This document shows, piece by piece, positions 7,627-15,156 of a stretch of 15,156 nucleotides of DNA. Both the position numbers and the translations under genes were made by a program. Source of the stretch: Chloroflexota bacterium (GTDB taxonomy: Bacteria; Chloroflexota; Anaerolineae; Aggregatilineales; Phototrophicaceae); NCBI GenBank assembly GCA_003242205.1, contig QGUR01000090.1, forward strand, positions 1-15,156. Direction: 5' to 3'. The notes beneath the pieces were generated by a model. That model worked only from the letters and a program-made list of their open reading frames with translations, did no database searches and was not told where the DNA came from. Each line of letters opens with the position of its first letter. The first letter of the stretch is position 1.

Positions 7627-7864
7627 TTAATTCTCCTAACTCGCCCATCTGCTCCAAATAGTCAAAAACGCGTTGCGCTTCGGCTTCGTCCACGATGCTC
7701 AGCGCGAAACCGACGTGAACAATGACATAGTCGCCGACCTTCGCTTCAGGGACGTAGGCGAGGCTGACTTCTTTGACAATGCCGCCAAAACTTACCCGGC
7801 CTGTCCTCAGGTGCGGGGGATCGTCCGTCATGCTGAGGAGCTTTCCAGGCACAGCTAGACACAT
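7616..7864 (-). CDS. hypC: Hydrogenase maturation chaperone HypC
   Basis: 82 residues, the usual size of the HypC/HupF family. HypC carries the Fe(CN)2CO unit with HypD and delivers it to the hydrogenase large-subunit precursor. The N-terminus MCLAVPGKLL shows the essential Cys2 that becomes N-terminal after Met removal, and GDYVIVHVGFALSIVDE (about residues 44-60) is the typical OB-fold segment. The ATG at 7864 overlaps the end of hypF by 10 nt and has GGGAG 8 nt upstream. The open frame continues upstream to 8011, but that part lies inside hypF in another frame and would bury the Cys2 N-terminus. Its 3' end overlaps nifJ by 11 nt. The short acidic tail (MGELGELNEP) is not conserved as far as I know. 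Confidence 0.97.
   Translation of the reverse strand: MCLAVPGKLLSMTDDPPHLRTGRVSFGGIVKEVSLAYVPEAKVGDYVIVHVGFALSIVDEAEAQRVFDYLEQMGELGELNEP
7633..7637 (-). promoter_or_regulatory. Ribosome-binding site of nifJ inside the end of hypC
   Basis: On the minus strand AGGAG stands 6 nt before the nifJ ATG at 7626. It lies within the last codons of hypC and fixes the nifJ start at the first rather than the second ATG (7608). The placement implies that ribosomes finishing hypC pass directly over the nifJ initiation site. Confidence 0.75.
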
Positions 7865-10149
7865 GGCTGATGCTCCCGTACCGCAGCCATAACCTGACCG
7901 AGGGCAATGCCCCCATCGTTGGTTGGGACCTGTTCGTGCCAGTAGGGGTGAAAACCGTTGCCCCGCAGCGCTGCGACCGTCCGTTCCAGCAGCAGCCGGT
8001 TCTGGAAGCAACCGCCAGACAGGACAACCTGCTTTTCGCCGGCAGCCTGTGCCACCGCCAGAATCATGGCCACCAGCGTGTTATGAAATTGGGCCGCAAT
8101 TTCCGATGTGGGGACTGCGCAACGCATAGCCTCGACAATCGCCTCCGTCATTTGGCCTACCTCAATCATGCGTTCTGAGGGAGCGTCCTCACCAGTGATG
8201 GTTGTAATACGCCACGGGTAGCATTCGTCGGTTTCTGCGCCCGTGGCGGCGAATTCCAGCGCCATAGCCGCCTGTCCTTCAAAGGTGGAGCGCTGGCCGA
8301 GGCCGAGAAGCGCGGCTACGGCGTCGAACAGCCGCCCGGCGCTGGTGGTCACCGGCGCGTTGACGCCTTTTTCGAGCATGGCGCGCAGCACCTTCAGTTC
8401 GGCCTCACTGAACGCCGCAACCGGCGGTAAATCACGCATCTCGAAGGCGGCGTCGCCATACACGGCATACAGCAGGCCCAGCGCCGACCGCCGTGGTTCG
8501 CGCACCGCCTGCTCGCCGCCGGGAAGCCGGAAGGGCGCGAAATGCGCCACGCGCTCGAACGAGCGCTCGTTCACCAGCAGCCATTCGCCGCCCCAGATCG
8601 TGCCGTCGGTTCCGAGGCCGGTTCCGTCCCACGTGACCGCCAGCGCCGGAGCATGGAGATGATGTTCCGCCATGCACGACAGCGCGTGAGCGTAATGATG
8701 CTGGACGCCGGTAGCGGGCAGTTGCAGGCCGCGGGCGTACTGCGTCGAGCGATAATCGGGGTGCAGGTCATGGACAACCCGTTCAGGCTTCAGGCTGTAG
8801 AGGTCCTGAAAATCGGCGATGACACGCCGGTAGGCGTCGAAGGCTTCGGGCGTGTCCATGTCGCCGATGTGCTGGCTGATGAATACCTGCCTGCCTGCCG
8901 CGACCGCCGCCGCGTTTTTGAGGTGCGCGCCCGCCGCGATCACCGTTGGCGCGTCCTGTTCCAGCAGCACGGGCAGCGGCGCATAGCCACGCGCCCGCCG
9001 CACAATCTGCGGGCGGCCCGCCATGACGCGCACAATCGAGTCGTCGGCGTGGCGGGCAATCGGCCGGTTATGGATCAGAAACAGATCGGCAATGCCGCGC
9101 AGCCGTTCCAGCGCTTCGCGTTCGTCGATGCAGATCGGCTCGCCGGAGCGATTGCCGCTGGTGGCGACAACGGCGAAGCCAAGCTCGTGCATGAGCAGGT
9201 GGTGCAGCGGGTTCGACGGCAGCATCACGCCCAGATACGGATTGCCGGGCGCGACCGCCTCGCAAATGTCGCCGCCGCGCCGTTTCAGCAGCACAATCGG
9301 CGCTTCCGGCGAGGTGAGCAATTCGGCCTCCAGCGGCGAAACATCACAGGCTTCCTTTGCCGCTTCGAGCGATGGCAGCAGGAGCGCGAAGGGTTTGTCC
9401 TCGCGGTTCTTGCGCTGGCGCAGGCGTCGCACTGCCGCTTCGTCCCGCGCATCGACCATCAGGTGAAAGCCGCCCACGCCTTTGACGGCGACAATTTGGC
9501 CCTGTCGTAGCGCTTCCGCTGTTTTCAGCAGGGCGTCGTCGCGCTCTGCCAGAACTTTTCCCGCGTTATCCCACAGCGCAAGCTGCGGCCCGCAGGTCGG
9601 ACAAGCGTTCGGCTGGGCGTGAAAGCGCCGGTCGAGCGGGTTTTCGTATTCCGCCTGGCAGTCGGGGCACATCGGAAAATGTTTCATGGTCGTTGCGGGC
9701 CGGTCGTAGGGCAGCGCTTCGATGATGGTGAAGCGTGGCCCGCAGTGGGTGCAGTTGGTGAAGGGATAGCGGTAACGGCGGTTTGCGGGGTCGAAAAGCT
9801 CGCGCAGACACTCCGGGCATGTACCGAGGTCCGGCAGGACGAGCGCGGTCTTTACGCCGTCTGTCTCGCTTTCCCGTATCTCGAACCGTGTGTAACCGGC
9901 AGGCGGCAGCGTCTGCCAGTCCAGCGACTGGATAATGGCGTGCGGCGGCTTTTCGACCTGAACGCGGCTCAGGAACTGCCGGATCTGCGTGTCCGGCGCT
10001 TCGATGTCGATCATGACGCCGCGCGGCGAGTTATTCACCCAGCCGCGCAGGCCCAGATCGCGCGCGAGGCGATAGACAAAGGGCCGGAAGCCGACACCCT
10101 GTACCGCGCCGGTGATCGTGACGAGCACGCGAGCGTCGTGTTCGATCAT
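7855..10149 (-). CDS. hypF: Carbamoyltransferase HypF
   Basis: 764 residues, standard for HypF. It uses carbamoyl phosphate and ATP to make carbamoyl-adenylate and carbamoylates the C-terminal Cys of HypE, the first step in making the cyanide ligands. Domains in order: N-terminal acylphosphatase-like domain with VQGVGFRPFVYR (16-27); the zinc-finger-like region with CPEC (111-114), CTHC (133-136), CPDC and CPTC; the YrdC-like domain with GVGGFHLMVDA and KNREDKPFALL; and the Kae1-like domain with VQHHYAHALSC, TWDGTGLGTDG and the late LSGGCFQNRLL and NDGGIALGQ motifs. The ATG at 10149 shares one base with the hypA stop (TGATG). The frame is open upstream to 10305, but that stretch is hypA sequence in another frame. 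hypF follows hypA directly, with no hypB in between. Confidence 0.97.
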   Translation of the reverse strand: MIEHDARVLVTITGAVQGVGFRPFVYRLARDLGLRGWVNNSPRGVMIDIEAPDTQIRQFLSRVQVEKPPHAIIQSLDWQTLPPAGYTRFEIRESETDGVKTALVLPDLGTCPECLRELFDPANRRYRYPFTNCTHCGPRFTIIEALPYDRPATTMKHFPMCPDCQAEYENPLDRRFHAQPNACPTCGPQLALWDNAGKVLAERDDALLKTAEALRQGQIVAVKGVGGFHLMVDARDEAAVRRLRQRKNREDKPFALLLPSLEAAKEACDVSPLEAELLTSPEAPIVLLKRRGGDICEAVAPGNPYLGVMLPSNPLHHLLMHELGFAVVATSGNRSGEPICIDEREALERLRGIADLFLIHNRPIARHADDSIVRVMAGRPQIVRRARGYAPLPVLLEQDAPTVIAAGAHLKNAAAVAAGRQVFISQHIGDMDTPEAFDAYRRVIADFQDLYSLKPERVVHDLHPDYRSTQYARGLQLPATGVQHHYAHALSCMAEHHLHAPALAVTWDGTGLGTDGTIWGGEWLLVNERSFERVAHFAPFRLPGGEQAVREPRRSALGLLYAVYGDAAFEMRDLPPVAAFSEAELKVLRAMLEKGVNAPVTTSAGRLFDAVAALLGLGQRSTFEGQAAMALEFAATGAETDECYPWRITTITGEDAPSERMIEVGQMTEAIVEAMRCAVPTSEIAAQFHNTLVAMILAVAQAAGEKQVVLSGGCFQNRLLLERTVAALRGNGFHPYWHEQVPTNDGGIALGQVMAAVREHQPCV

Positions 10150-10520
10150 CAGCGTGTCGCGGGTGCGTCCTCTGATTTTCCCGTTTTCACGCCGATCAGT
10201 TCCAGATCGTGCGCTTCGTCTATCTCGCGCATCAGCCCGCACTGCGGGCAAACGAATATGTGCCCGATCAGGTCGTCGCTGGTGATGACCTGTGTATAGC
10301 CACAACCGCAGTTGTGTACCAGATTGACCGTTTCGATGCTGAGCTTCGCGCCTTCGAGGATTGTTCCCGCCGAAAGAGCGCCGAACGCCTGTCGCAGCGC
10401 GTCCTCGGAAAAGGCACTGCCGCGCCGGAATTGCACTTCGCTGACGGACTCGACGCCTTTTTGCTTCAGGTCGGCCAGCAGGCTGGTTACAATCGATTCG
10501 GTAATTCCGAATTCATGCAT
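10149..10520 (-). CDS. hypA: Hydrogenase nickel-insertion metallochaperone HypA
   Basis: 123 residues. HypA passes Ni2+, usually together with the GTPase HypB, into the large subunit once the iron site is in place. The N-terminus MHE carries the conserved nickel ligand His2. The zinc site is unusual at one end: the second pair is a normal CPQC (Cys91, Cys94), but the first is CGC (Cys71-x-Cys73, in HNCGCGY), where most HypA proteins have CxxC. His69 lies two residues before Cys71. The last 25 or so residues form a polar tail. The start is secure: GGAGG lies 8 nt before the ATG and only 3 nt separate it from the protease stop. The stop overlaps the hypF ATG by one base. Confidence 0.94.
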   Translation of the reverse strand: MHEFGITESIVTSLLADLKQKGVESVSEVQFRRGSAFSEDALRQAFGALSAGTILEGAKLSIETVNLVHNCGCGYTQVITSDDLIGHIFVCPQCGLMREIDEAHDLELIGVKTGKSEDAPATR

Positions 10521-10523
10521 CTG

Positions 10524-10994
10524 TCATTCCTCCGCCTTCACTTTGCTTGCTTCAAGTTCCCGGTCAATCAGCGCCTGCGCTCGCTGAATGAGCTTCGGTA
10601 GCGCGTTTTCCACGTGTGGTGAAAGTTCGTCGCCCAGCCCGAAATCCGCGCCGTGAATGGAAAGCAACACGCCGCGAGGGCAAGCGCCGTAAAGGTCGCG
10701 CGCCGCTGCCAGCAGCGTTGCCGGGGTGACGTGGTGGGTGAAAATGCCTTCGGGCGCTTCCGGAAGCACTTCCGATTGCGCGATAACGCCCGGCGTGCCG
10801 CCGACCGCCGCGTCGATGAACACGACTAGCGATGCCCGGCTGACCGGCTCGGCCAGTTCCGGGGTGAGCTGGTGGCAGGCGCGAATATCGACAAGCGGGT
10901 GCTGGCCAGCGGCGGCGAGGCGCTGCGCCGCCACCGGGCCGGCGCCATCATCCCCTCGCAGTGGATTGCCGTAGCCGATGACCAGCACCATCAT
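10524..10994 (-). CDS. hoxW: [NiFe]-hydrogenase large-subunit maturation protease (M52 family)
   Basis: 156 residues. The M52 (HycI/HybD/HoxW) endopeptidases remove the C-terminal tail of the large subunit after nickel insertion. The motif GYGNPLRGDDGAG (7-19) gives the first acidic metal ligand (Asp16). Asp61 in FIDAA and His87/His88 in THHVTP match the other two ligand positions known from E. coli HybD (Glu16, Asp62, His93). HQLTPELAE (41-49) is typical of proteases serving HoxH-type subunits. The gene follows its presumed substrate hoxH by 7 nt. Two ATGs in tandem (10994 and 10991) are possible starts and no strong ribosome-binding site distinguishes them. The charged C-terminal tail (ELEASKVKAEE) is probably flexible. 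The symbol hoxW is assigned from context. Confidence 0.93.
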   Translation of the reverse strand: MMVLVIGYGNPLRGDDGAGPVAAQRLAAAGQHPLVDIRACHQLTPELAEPVSRASLVVFIDAAVGGTPGVIAQSEVLPEAPEGIFTHHVTPATLLAAARDLYGACPRGVLLSIHGADFGLGDELSPHVENALPKLIQRAQALIDRELEASKVKAEE

Positions 10995-11001
10995 GGTCTA
11001 C

Positions 11002-12414
<1,413 letters not shown>

Positions 12415-12425
12415 GGCTGCGTCTC

Positions 12426-12956
12426 CTATGCGCCGAAGCGGGTACGGTCGGTCAGGTCGGGGATGCGTCCGGCGACCAGCTCGCTCACGACGTGGAAGAT
12501 GGTGTCGGCGGAGGGCGGGCAGCCCGGCACGTACACGTCAACCTGTACGACCGAATGGACGGGGCGCACCGCGGGCAGTAGCTTTGGCACGACCTGATCG
12601 GGAGCCGCGCCCAGCGGGTGCTCGTCGAGGTAGACGCGCTGAAGGATGGGGCCGACGCCGACGGGATTGCGTAGCGACGGCACATTGCCCGTTACGGCGC
12701 AATCGCCAAGCGAAACCAGAACTTTGGTTTTGCTGCGAATGCGCTGGATCTTCTCCAGATCCTCTTCGCTGCTGATCGCGCCTTCGACCAGCGTCACGTC
12801 CACGTCGTCGGGGAAATCCTTGAAATCGACCAGCGGGCTGTAAACGAGGTCAATGGCGTCCGCCAGATCGAGCAGCCGGTGGTCGATGTCGAGGAAGGAC
12901 ATATGGCAGCCCGAACAGCCGTCCAGCCAGACGGTTGCAACACGTTTCTTGGTCAT
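12426..12956 (-). CDS. hoxY: [NiFe]-hydrogenase small subunit HoxY
   Basis: 176 residues, the short cytoplasmic form that carries only the proximal [4Fe-4S] cluster and passes electrons from HoxH to the diaphorase module. Cluster ligands are visible as DGCSGCHMSF (Cys14, Cys17), GDCAVTGNVP (Cys86) and VPGCPP (Cys146). There is no Tat signal and no membrane anchor, and the medial/distal cluster domain of uptake hydrogenases is absent. The ATG at 12956 overlaps the hoxU stop as ATGA, with GAGG in GCGAGGGAAG upstream. The frame is open upstream to 13214, but that part is hoxU DNA in another frame. An 11-nt gap leads to hoxH. Confidence 0.97.
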   Translation of the reverse strand: MTKKRVATVWLDGCSGCHMSFLDIDHRLLDLADAIDLVYSPLVDFKDFPDDVDVTLVEGAISSEEDLEKIQRIRSKTKVLVSLGDCAVTGNVPSLRNPVGVGPILQRVYLDEHPLGAAPDQVVPKLLPAVRPVHSVVQVDVYVPGCPPSADTIFHVVSELVAGRIPDLTDRTRFGA

Positions 12957-13666
12957 CGTTGTTTCTTCCCTCGCATGGTCGTCAGATAGGGCAGAAACTC
13001 TCCCCGCTTGGTCATCTCGGCGACCGACTTGCCCTTCTCGAACAGCGCGCCGGTCGGGCAGATGTTCACGCACTTGCCACAACTGGTGCAGGTCGGCGAT
13101 TCGCCCCACGGCTGGTCGAGGTCGGTGATGACCTGCGAGTTGATGCCGCGGCCCTTCACGTCCCATGTGTGCGCGCCTTCGATCTCGTCGCAGACGCGCA
13201 CGCAGCGCGTGCACAGAACACAGCGGTTGCCGTCGAAGCCAAAGCGTTCGTGCGAGGCGTCAACCGTCGCTTTCGGGTAACGATAGGGATAGTCGATGTG
13301 CTGGATGCCGAGGCGGATCGCCAGATTCTGCAATTCGCAGTGCCCGTTGGACACGCATACCGCGCAGATGTGGTTGCCTTCCGAGAAGAGCAATTCGACG
13401 ATCTGGCGACGGTAGCGGTTGATGCGCTCGGTACTGGTCCAGACTTCCATGCCTTCGGTCACGTAGGTTGTGCAGGCGGGCAGCAGCTTCGGCACGCCCT
13501 TCACTTCGACCAGACACAGGCGGCACGCGCCGACGGACGACAGGCCATCGACCTGACAGAGCGTCGGCATGTCGATGCCGTTTTCACGCGCGACTTCGAG
13601 CACGGTTTCGTCGTCGCGACCGCTGACGTCGCGGTCGTCGATTTTCAGGGTAACGACACGGCTCAC
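12953..13666 (-). CDS. hoxU: Diaphorase iron-sulfur subunit HoxU (NuoG-like)
   Basis: 237 residues from a GTG start, matching the usual HoxU length. It wires electrons between the flavin subunit HoxF and HoxY. Cluster motifs in order: plant-type [2Fe-2S] with Cys37, Cys48, Cys51 and Cys65; a His-ligated [4Fe-4S] with His99, Cys101, Cys104 and Cys110 (HICAVCVSNGHC); then two ferredoxin-like motifs, CVLCTRCVRVC (149-159) and CTSCGKCVNIC (193-203). The C-terminus FLPYLTTMRGKK is typical. The GTG at 13666 forms a GTGA overlap with the hoxF stop and has GGAGG 7 nt upstream. The frame stays open to 14023, but that part is hoxF DNA read in another frame, without motifs. Confidence 0.96.
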   Translation of the reverse strand: MSRVVTLKIDDRDVSGRDDETVLEVARENGIDMPTLCQVDGLSSVGACRLCLVEVKGVPKLLPACTTYVTEGMEVWTSTERINRYRRQIVELLFSEGNHICAVCVSNGHCELQNLAIRLGIQHIDYPYRYPKATVDASHERFGFDGNRCVLCTRCVRVCDEIEGAHTWDVKGRGINSQVITDLDQPWGESPTCTSCGKCVNICPTGALFEKGKSVAEMTKRGEFLPYLTTMRGKKQR

Positions 13667-15156
13667 GACAGCACCTCCGAGGCATGCAGCGACGGCGTTT
13701 CGTCGACTGCCGGTTTGTGGATTTTGCAGACGCCTGCCGGACAGGTCTTGTCGACAATGTGCGCCAGATATTCGTCGCGGAAATAGCGCAGCGTGCTGAT
13801 GACGGGGTTCGGAGCCGCCTGTCCCAGACCGCACAGGCTGGTATTGCTGACGAGCTCGCACAGTTCTTCCAGCAGCTCCAGATCTTTCAACGTAGCTTCG
13901 CCGCGCGTGATCTTGGTCAGAATGTCGTACATGTGCGCCGTGCCGACACGGCAGGGCACGCATTTGCCGCACGACTCGGTCATGCAGAATTCCATGAAGA
14001 ACTTGGCGACGTCGACCATGCACGAGGTTTCATCCATGACGATCATGCCGCCGGAGCCCATGAACGAGCCGACTTCGCGGAGCGACTCATAGTCCACCGG
14101 CATGTCGATGAACTGCGCCGGGATACAGCCGCCGGACGGCCCGCCTGTCTGGATGGCTTTCAGTTTCTTGCCATTGGGGATGCCGCCACCGATGCCATAG
14201 ACGATTTCGCGCAGCGTCGTGCCCATCGGCACTTCGATCAGGCCGGTGTTGACGACCTGACCGGAGAGCGCGAATACCTTGGTTCCCTTGCTCTTTTCCG
14301 TGCCGATCTTCGCCAGCCAGTCGCCGCCGTTGCGAATGATCGGCGCGATGTTGGCGAAGGTTTCGACGTTGCTGATGAGCGTCGGTTTGCCCCACAGGCC
14401 CGATTCCGCCGGATACGGCGGGCGCGGGCGTGGCTGGCCTCGCCCACCTTCGATGGACGCGATGAGCGCGGTTTCCTCGCCGCAGACGAACGCCCCGGCC
14501 CCAAGACGAATCTGCACCGTGAAGCTAAACGGCGTGCCGCAGATGTTCGGGCCGAGCAGGTTGAGCCGCTGCGCCTGCCGGATGGCGAGCTGCAGCCGCT
14601 TGATCGCCAGCGGATATTCGGCGCGCACGTACAGGAAGCCTTTGTCCGCGCCGACGGCGTAAGCGGCGATGATCATGCCTTCCAGCACGCGGTGCGGATA
14701 GTCTTCCATGACGCTGCGATCCATGAACGCGCCCGGGTCGCCCTCGTCGCCGTTGACGACGACGTATTTGTGCGGCCCCTGCGCCTTGGCGACCGTGCTC
14801 CACTTCAGTCCGGTCGGATAGCCCGCGCCGCCGCGGCCACGCAGGCCGCTGCGCAGCACTTCATCGAGCACCTGCTGCGGCGTCATTTCGGTGACGGCCT
14901 TGATGACGGCGCTGTAGCCGCCAACGGCCAGATAATCCTCGATCCGTTCGGAATCGAGCTTGCCTTCGTGTTCCAGCACGACCTTGTGCTGTCTGGTGAA
15001 AAACGGGTGATCGGGCGGGCAAACCAGCCGCTCGACCGGCTCGCCGTCGAGGCTGTCGATGATGTCCGCTGCGTCCGACGGCTGGACGTTCTGATAGAGC
15101 ACATCCTGTGGCTCCACCGTGATCAGTGGCCCGGCGGCGCACAATCCGCGACAGCC
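13663..15156 (-). CDS. hoxF: Diaphorase flavin subunit HoxF (NuoF-like), 5' end outside window
   Basis: 497 residues are visible and the frame is open to the right edge, so the start is missing; the in-frame TTG at 15144 is not a start. HoxF binds FMN and NAD(H) and is the NAD-reducing end of the hydrogenase. The visible part starts inside a thioredoxin-like [2Fe-2S] domain, at its second cysteine pair (GCRGLCAAGPL). The FMN motif GRGGAGYPTG (about 107-116 of the visible part), the NAD-site GDEGDPGAFMDR, GAGAFVCGEETALI, the QTGGPSGGC loop and the N3-type [4Fe-4S] ligands SCGKCVPC plus CGLGQ follow. After the normal NuoF end comes a short tail with HIVDKTCPAGVCK (His-x5-Cys-x4-Cys), as in HndC/HydB-type subunits, but no added 2x[4Fe-4S] ferredoxin domain. 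The stop overlaps the hoxU GTG. Confidence 0.96.
   Translation of the reverse strand, partial: GCRGLCAAGPLITVEPQDVLYQNVQPSDAADIIDSLDGEPVERLVCPPDHPFFTRQHKVVLEHEGKLDSERIEDYLAVGGYSAVIKAVTEMTPQQVLDEVLRSGLRGRGGAGYPTGLKWSTVAKAQGPHKYVVVNGDEGDPGAFMDRSVMEDYPHRVLEGMIIAAYAVGADKGFLYVRAEYPLAIKRLQLAIRQAQRLNLLGPNICGTPFSFTVQIRLGAGAFVCGEETALIASIEGGRGQPRPRPPYPAESGLWGKPTLISNVETFANIAPIIRNGGDWLAKIGTEKSKGTKVFALSGQVVNTGLIEVPMGTTLREIVYGIGGGIPNGKKLKAIQTGGPSGGCIPAQFIDMPVDYESLREVGSFMGSGGMIVMDETSCMVDVAKFFMEFCMTESCGKCVPCRVGTAHMYDILTKITRGEATLKDLELLEELCELVSNTSLCGLGQAAPNPVISTLRYFRDEYLAHIVDKTCPAGVCKIHKPAVDETPSLHASEVLS
13674..13678 (-). promoter_or_regulatory. Ribosome-binding site that sets the hoxU GTG start
   Basis: On the minus strand a full GGAGG lies 7 nt before the GTG at 13666, inside the last codons of hoxF. 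It decides between this non-ATG start and the much longer upstream extension of the same frame. Confidence 0.75.

Noticed and set aside
7616..8011. Longer HypC start at 8011
   Set aside because: It would place about 49 unrelated residues before MCLAVPG and hide the essential Cys2. A good ribosome-binding site precedes the ATG at 7864.
7855..10305. Longer HypF start at 10305
   Set aside because: The added 52 residues are hypA DNA in another frame. The ATG at 10149 in the TGATG junction gives the normal acylphosphatase N-terminus.
12426..13214. Longer HoxY and HoxU starts (13214 and 14023)
   Set aside because: The extensions overlap hoxU and hoxF coding DNA and contain no motifs. The ATGA (12956) and GTGA (13666) junctions give family-typical N-termini.

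Overview
The window is a dense, minus-strand gene run of about 15 kb from a GC-rich bacterium. It reads from a truncated gene at the right edge (15156) to another truncated gene at the left edge (1). There is no rRNA, tRNA or taxonomic marker. The combination of Hox-type [NiFe]-hydrogenase, homodimeric-type pyruvate:ferredoxin oxidoreductase and pyruvate,phosphate dikinase would fit Chloroflexota or a similar facultatively fermentative or phototrophic bacterium. That is a weak inference only.

Layout in transcription order (right to left): hoxF (5' end outside the window), hoxU, hoxY and hoxH encode a cytoplasmic NAD(H)-linked group 3d-like [NiFe]-hydrogenase. A hoxW/hycI-type maturation protease, hypA, hypF and hypC follow. 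Next comes a two-gene cassette, nifJ (PFOR) plus a dihydroorotate-dehydrogenase-like flavoprotein. The hyp genes then resume with hypD, an unrecognised small membrane protein gene and hypE. After a 117-bp gap, the start of ppdK runs off the left edge.

From hoxF to hypE every junction is an overlap or a gap of 13 nt or less, including four 4-nt ATGA/GTGA overlaps, so the genes very probably form one operon with translational coupling. Starts were set from these junctions, ribosome-binding sites and family N-termini. In six genes the longest open frame runs upstream past the chosen start.

The genes fit one physiological unit. PFOR oxidises pyruvate to acetyl-CoA and reduces ferredoxin. The Hox diaphorase/hydrogenase exchanges electrons between NAD(P)H (possibly also ferredoxin) and protons/H2. 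The Hyp proteins and HoxW build and finish the Ni-Fe site. PPDK interconverts pyruvate and PEP. No hypB or hoxE is visible, but either could lie upstream of the window or elsewhere.

The least explained parts are the DHOD-like protein without the class-1 catalytic cysteine, the membrane protein between hypD and hypE with an internal repeat, and the His/Cys tail of HoxF. I see no clearly new system, mobile element, CRISPR array or RNA gene.
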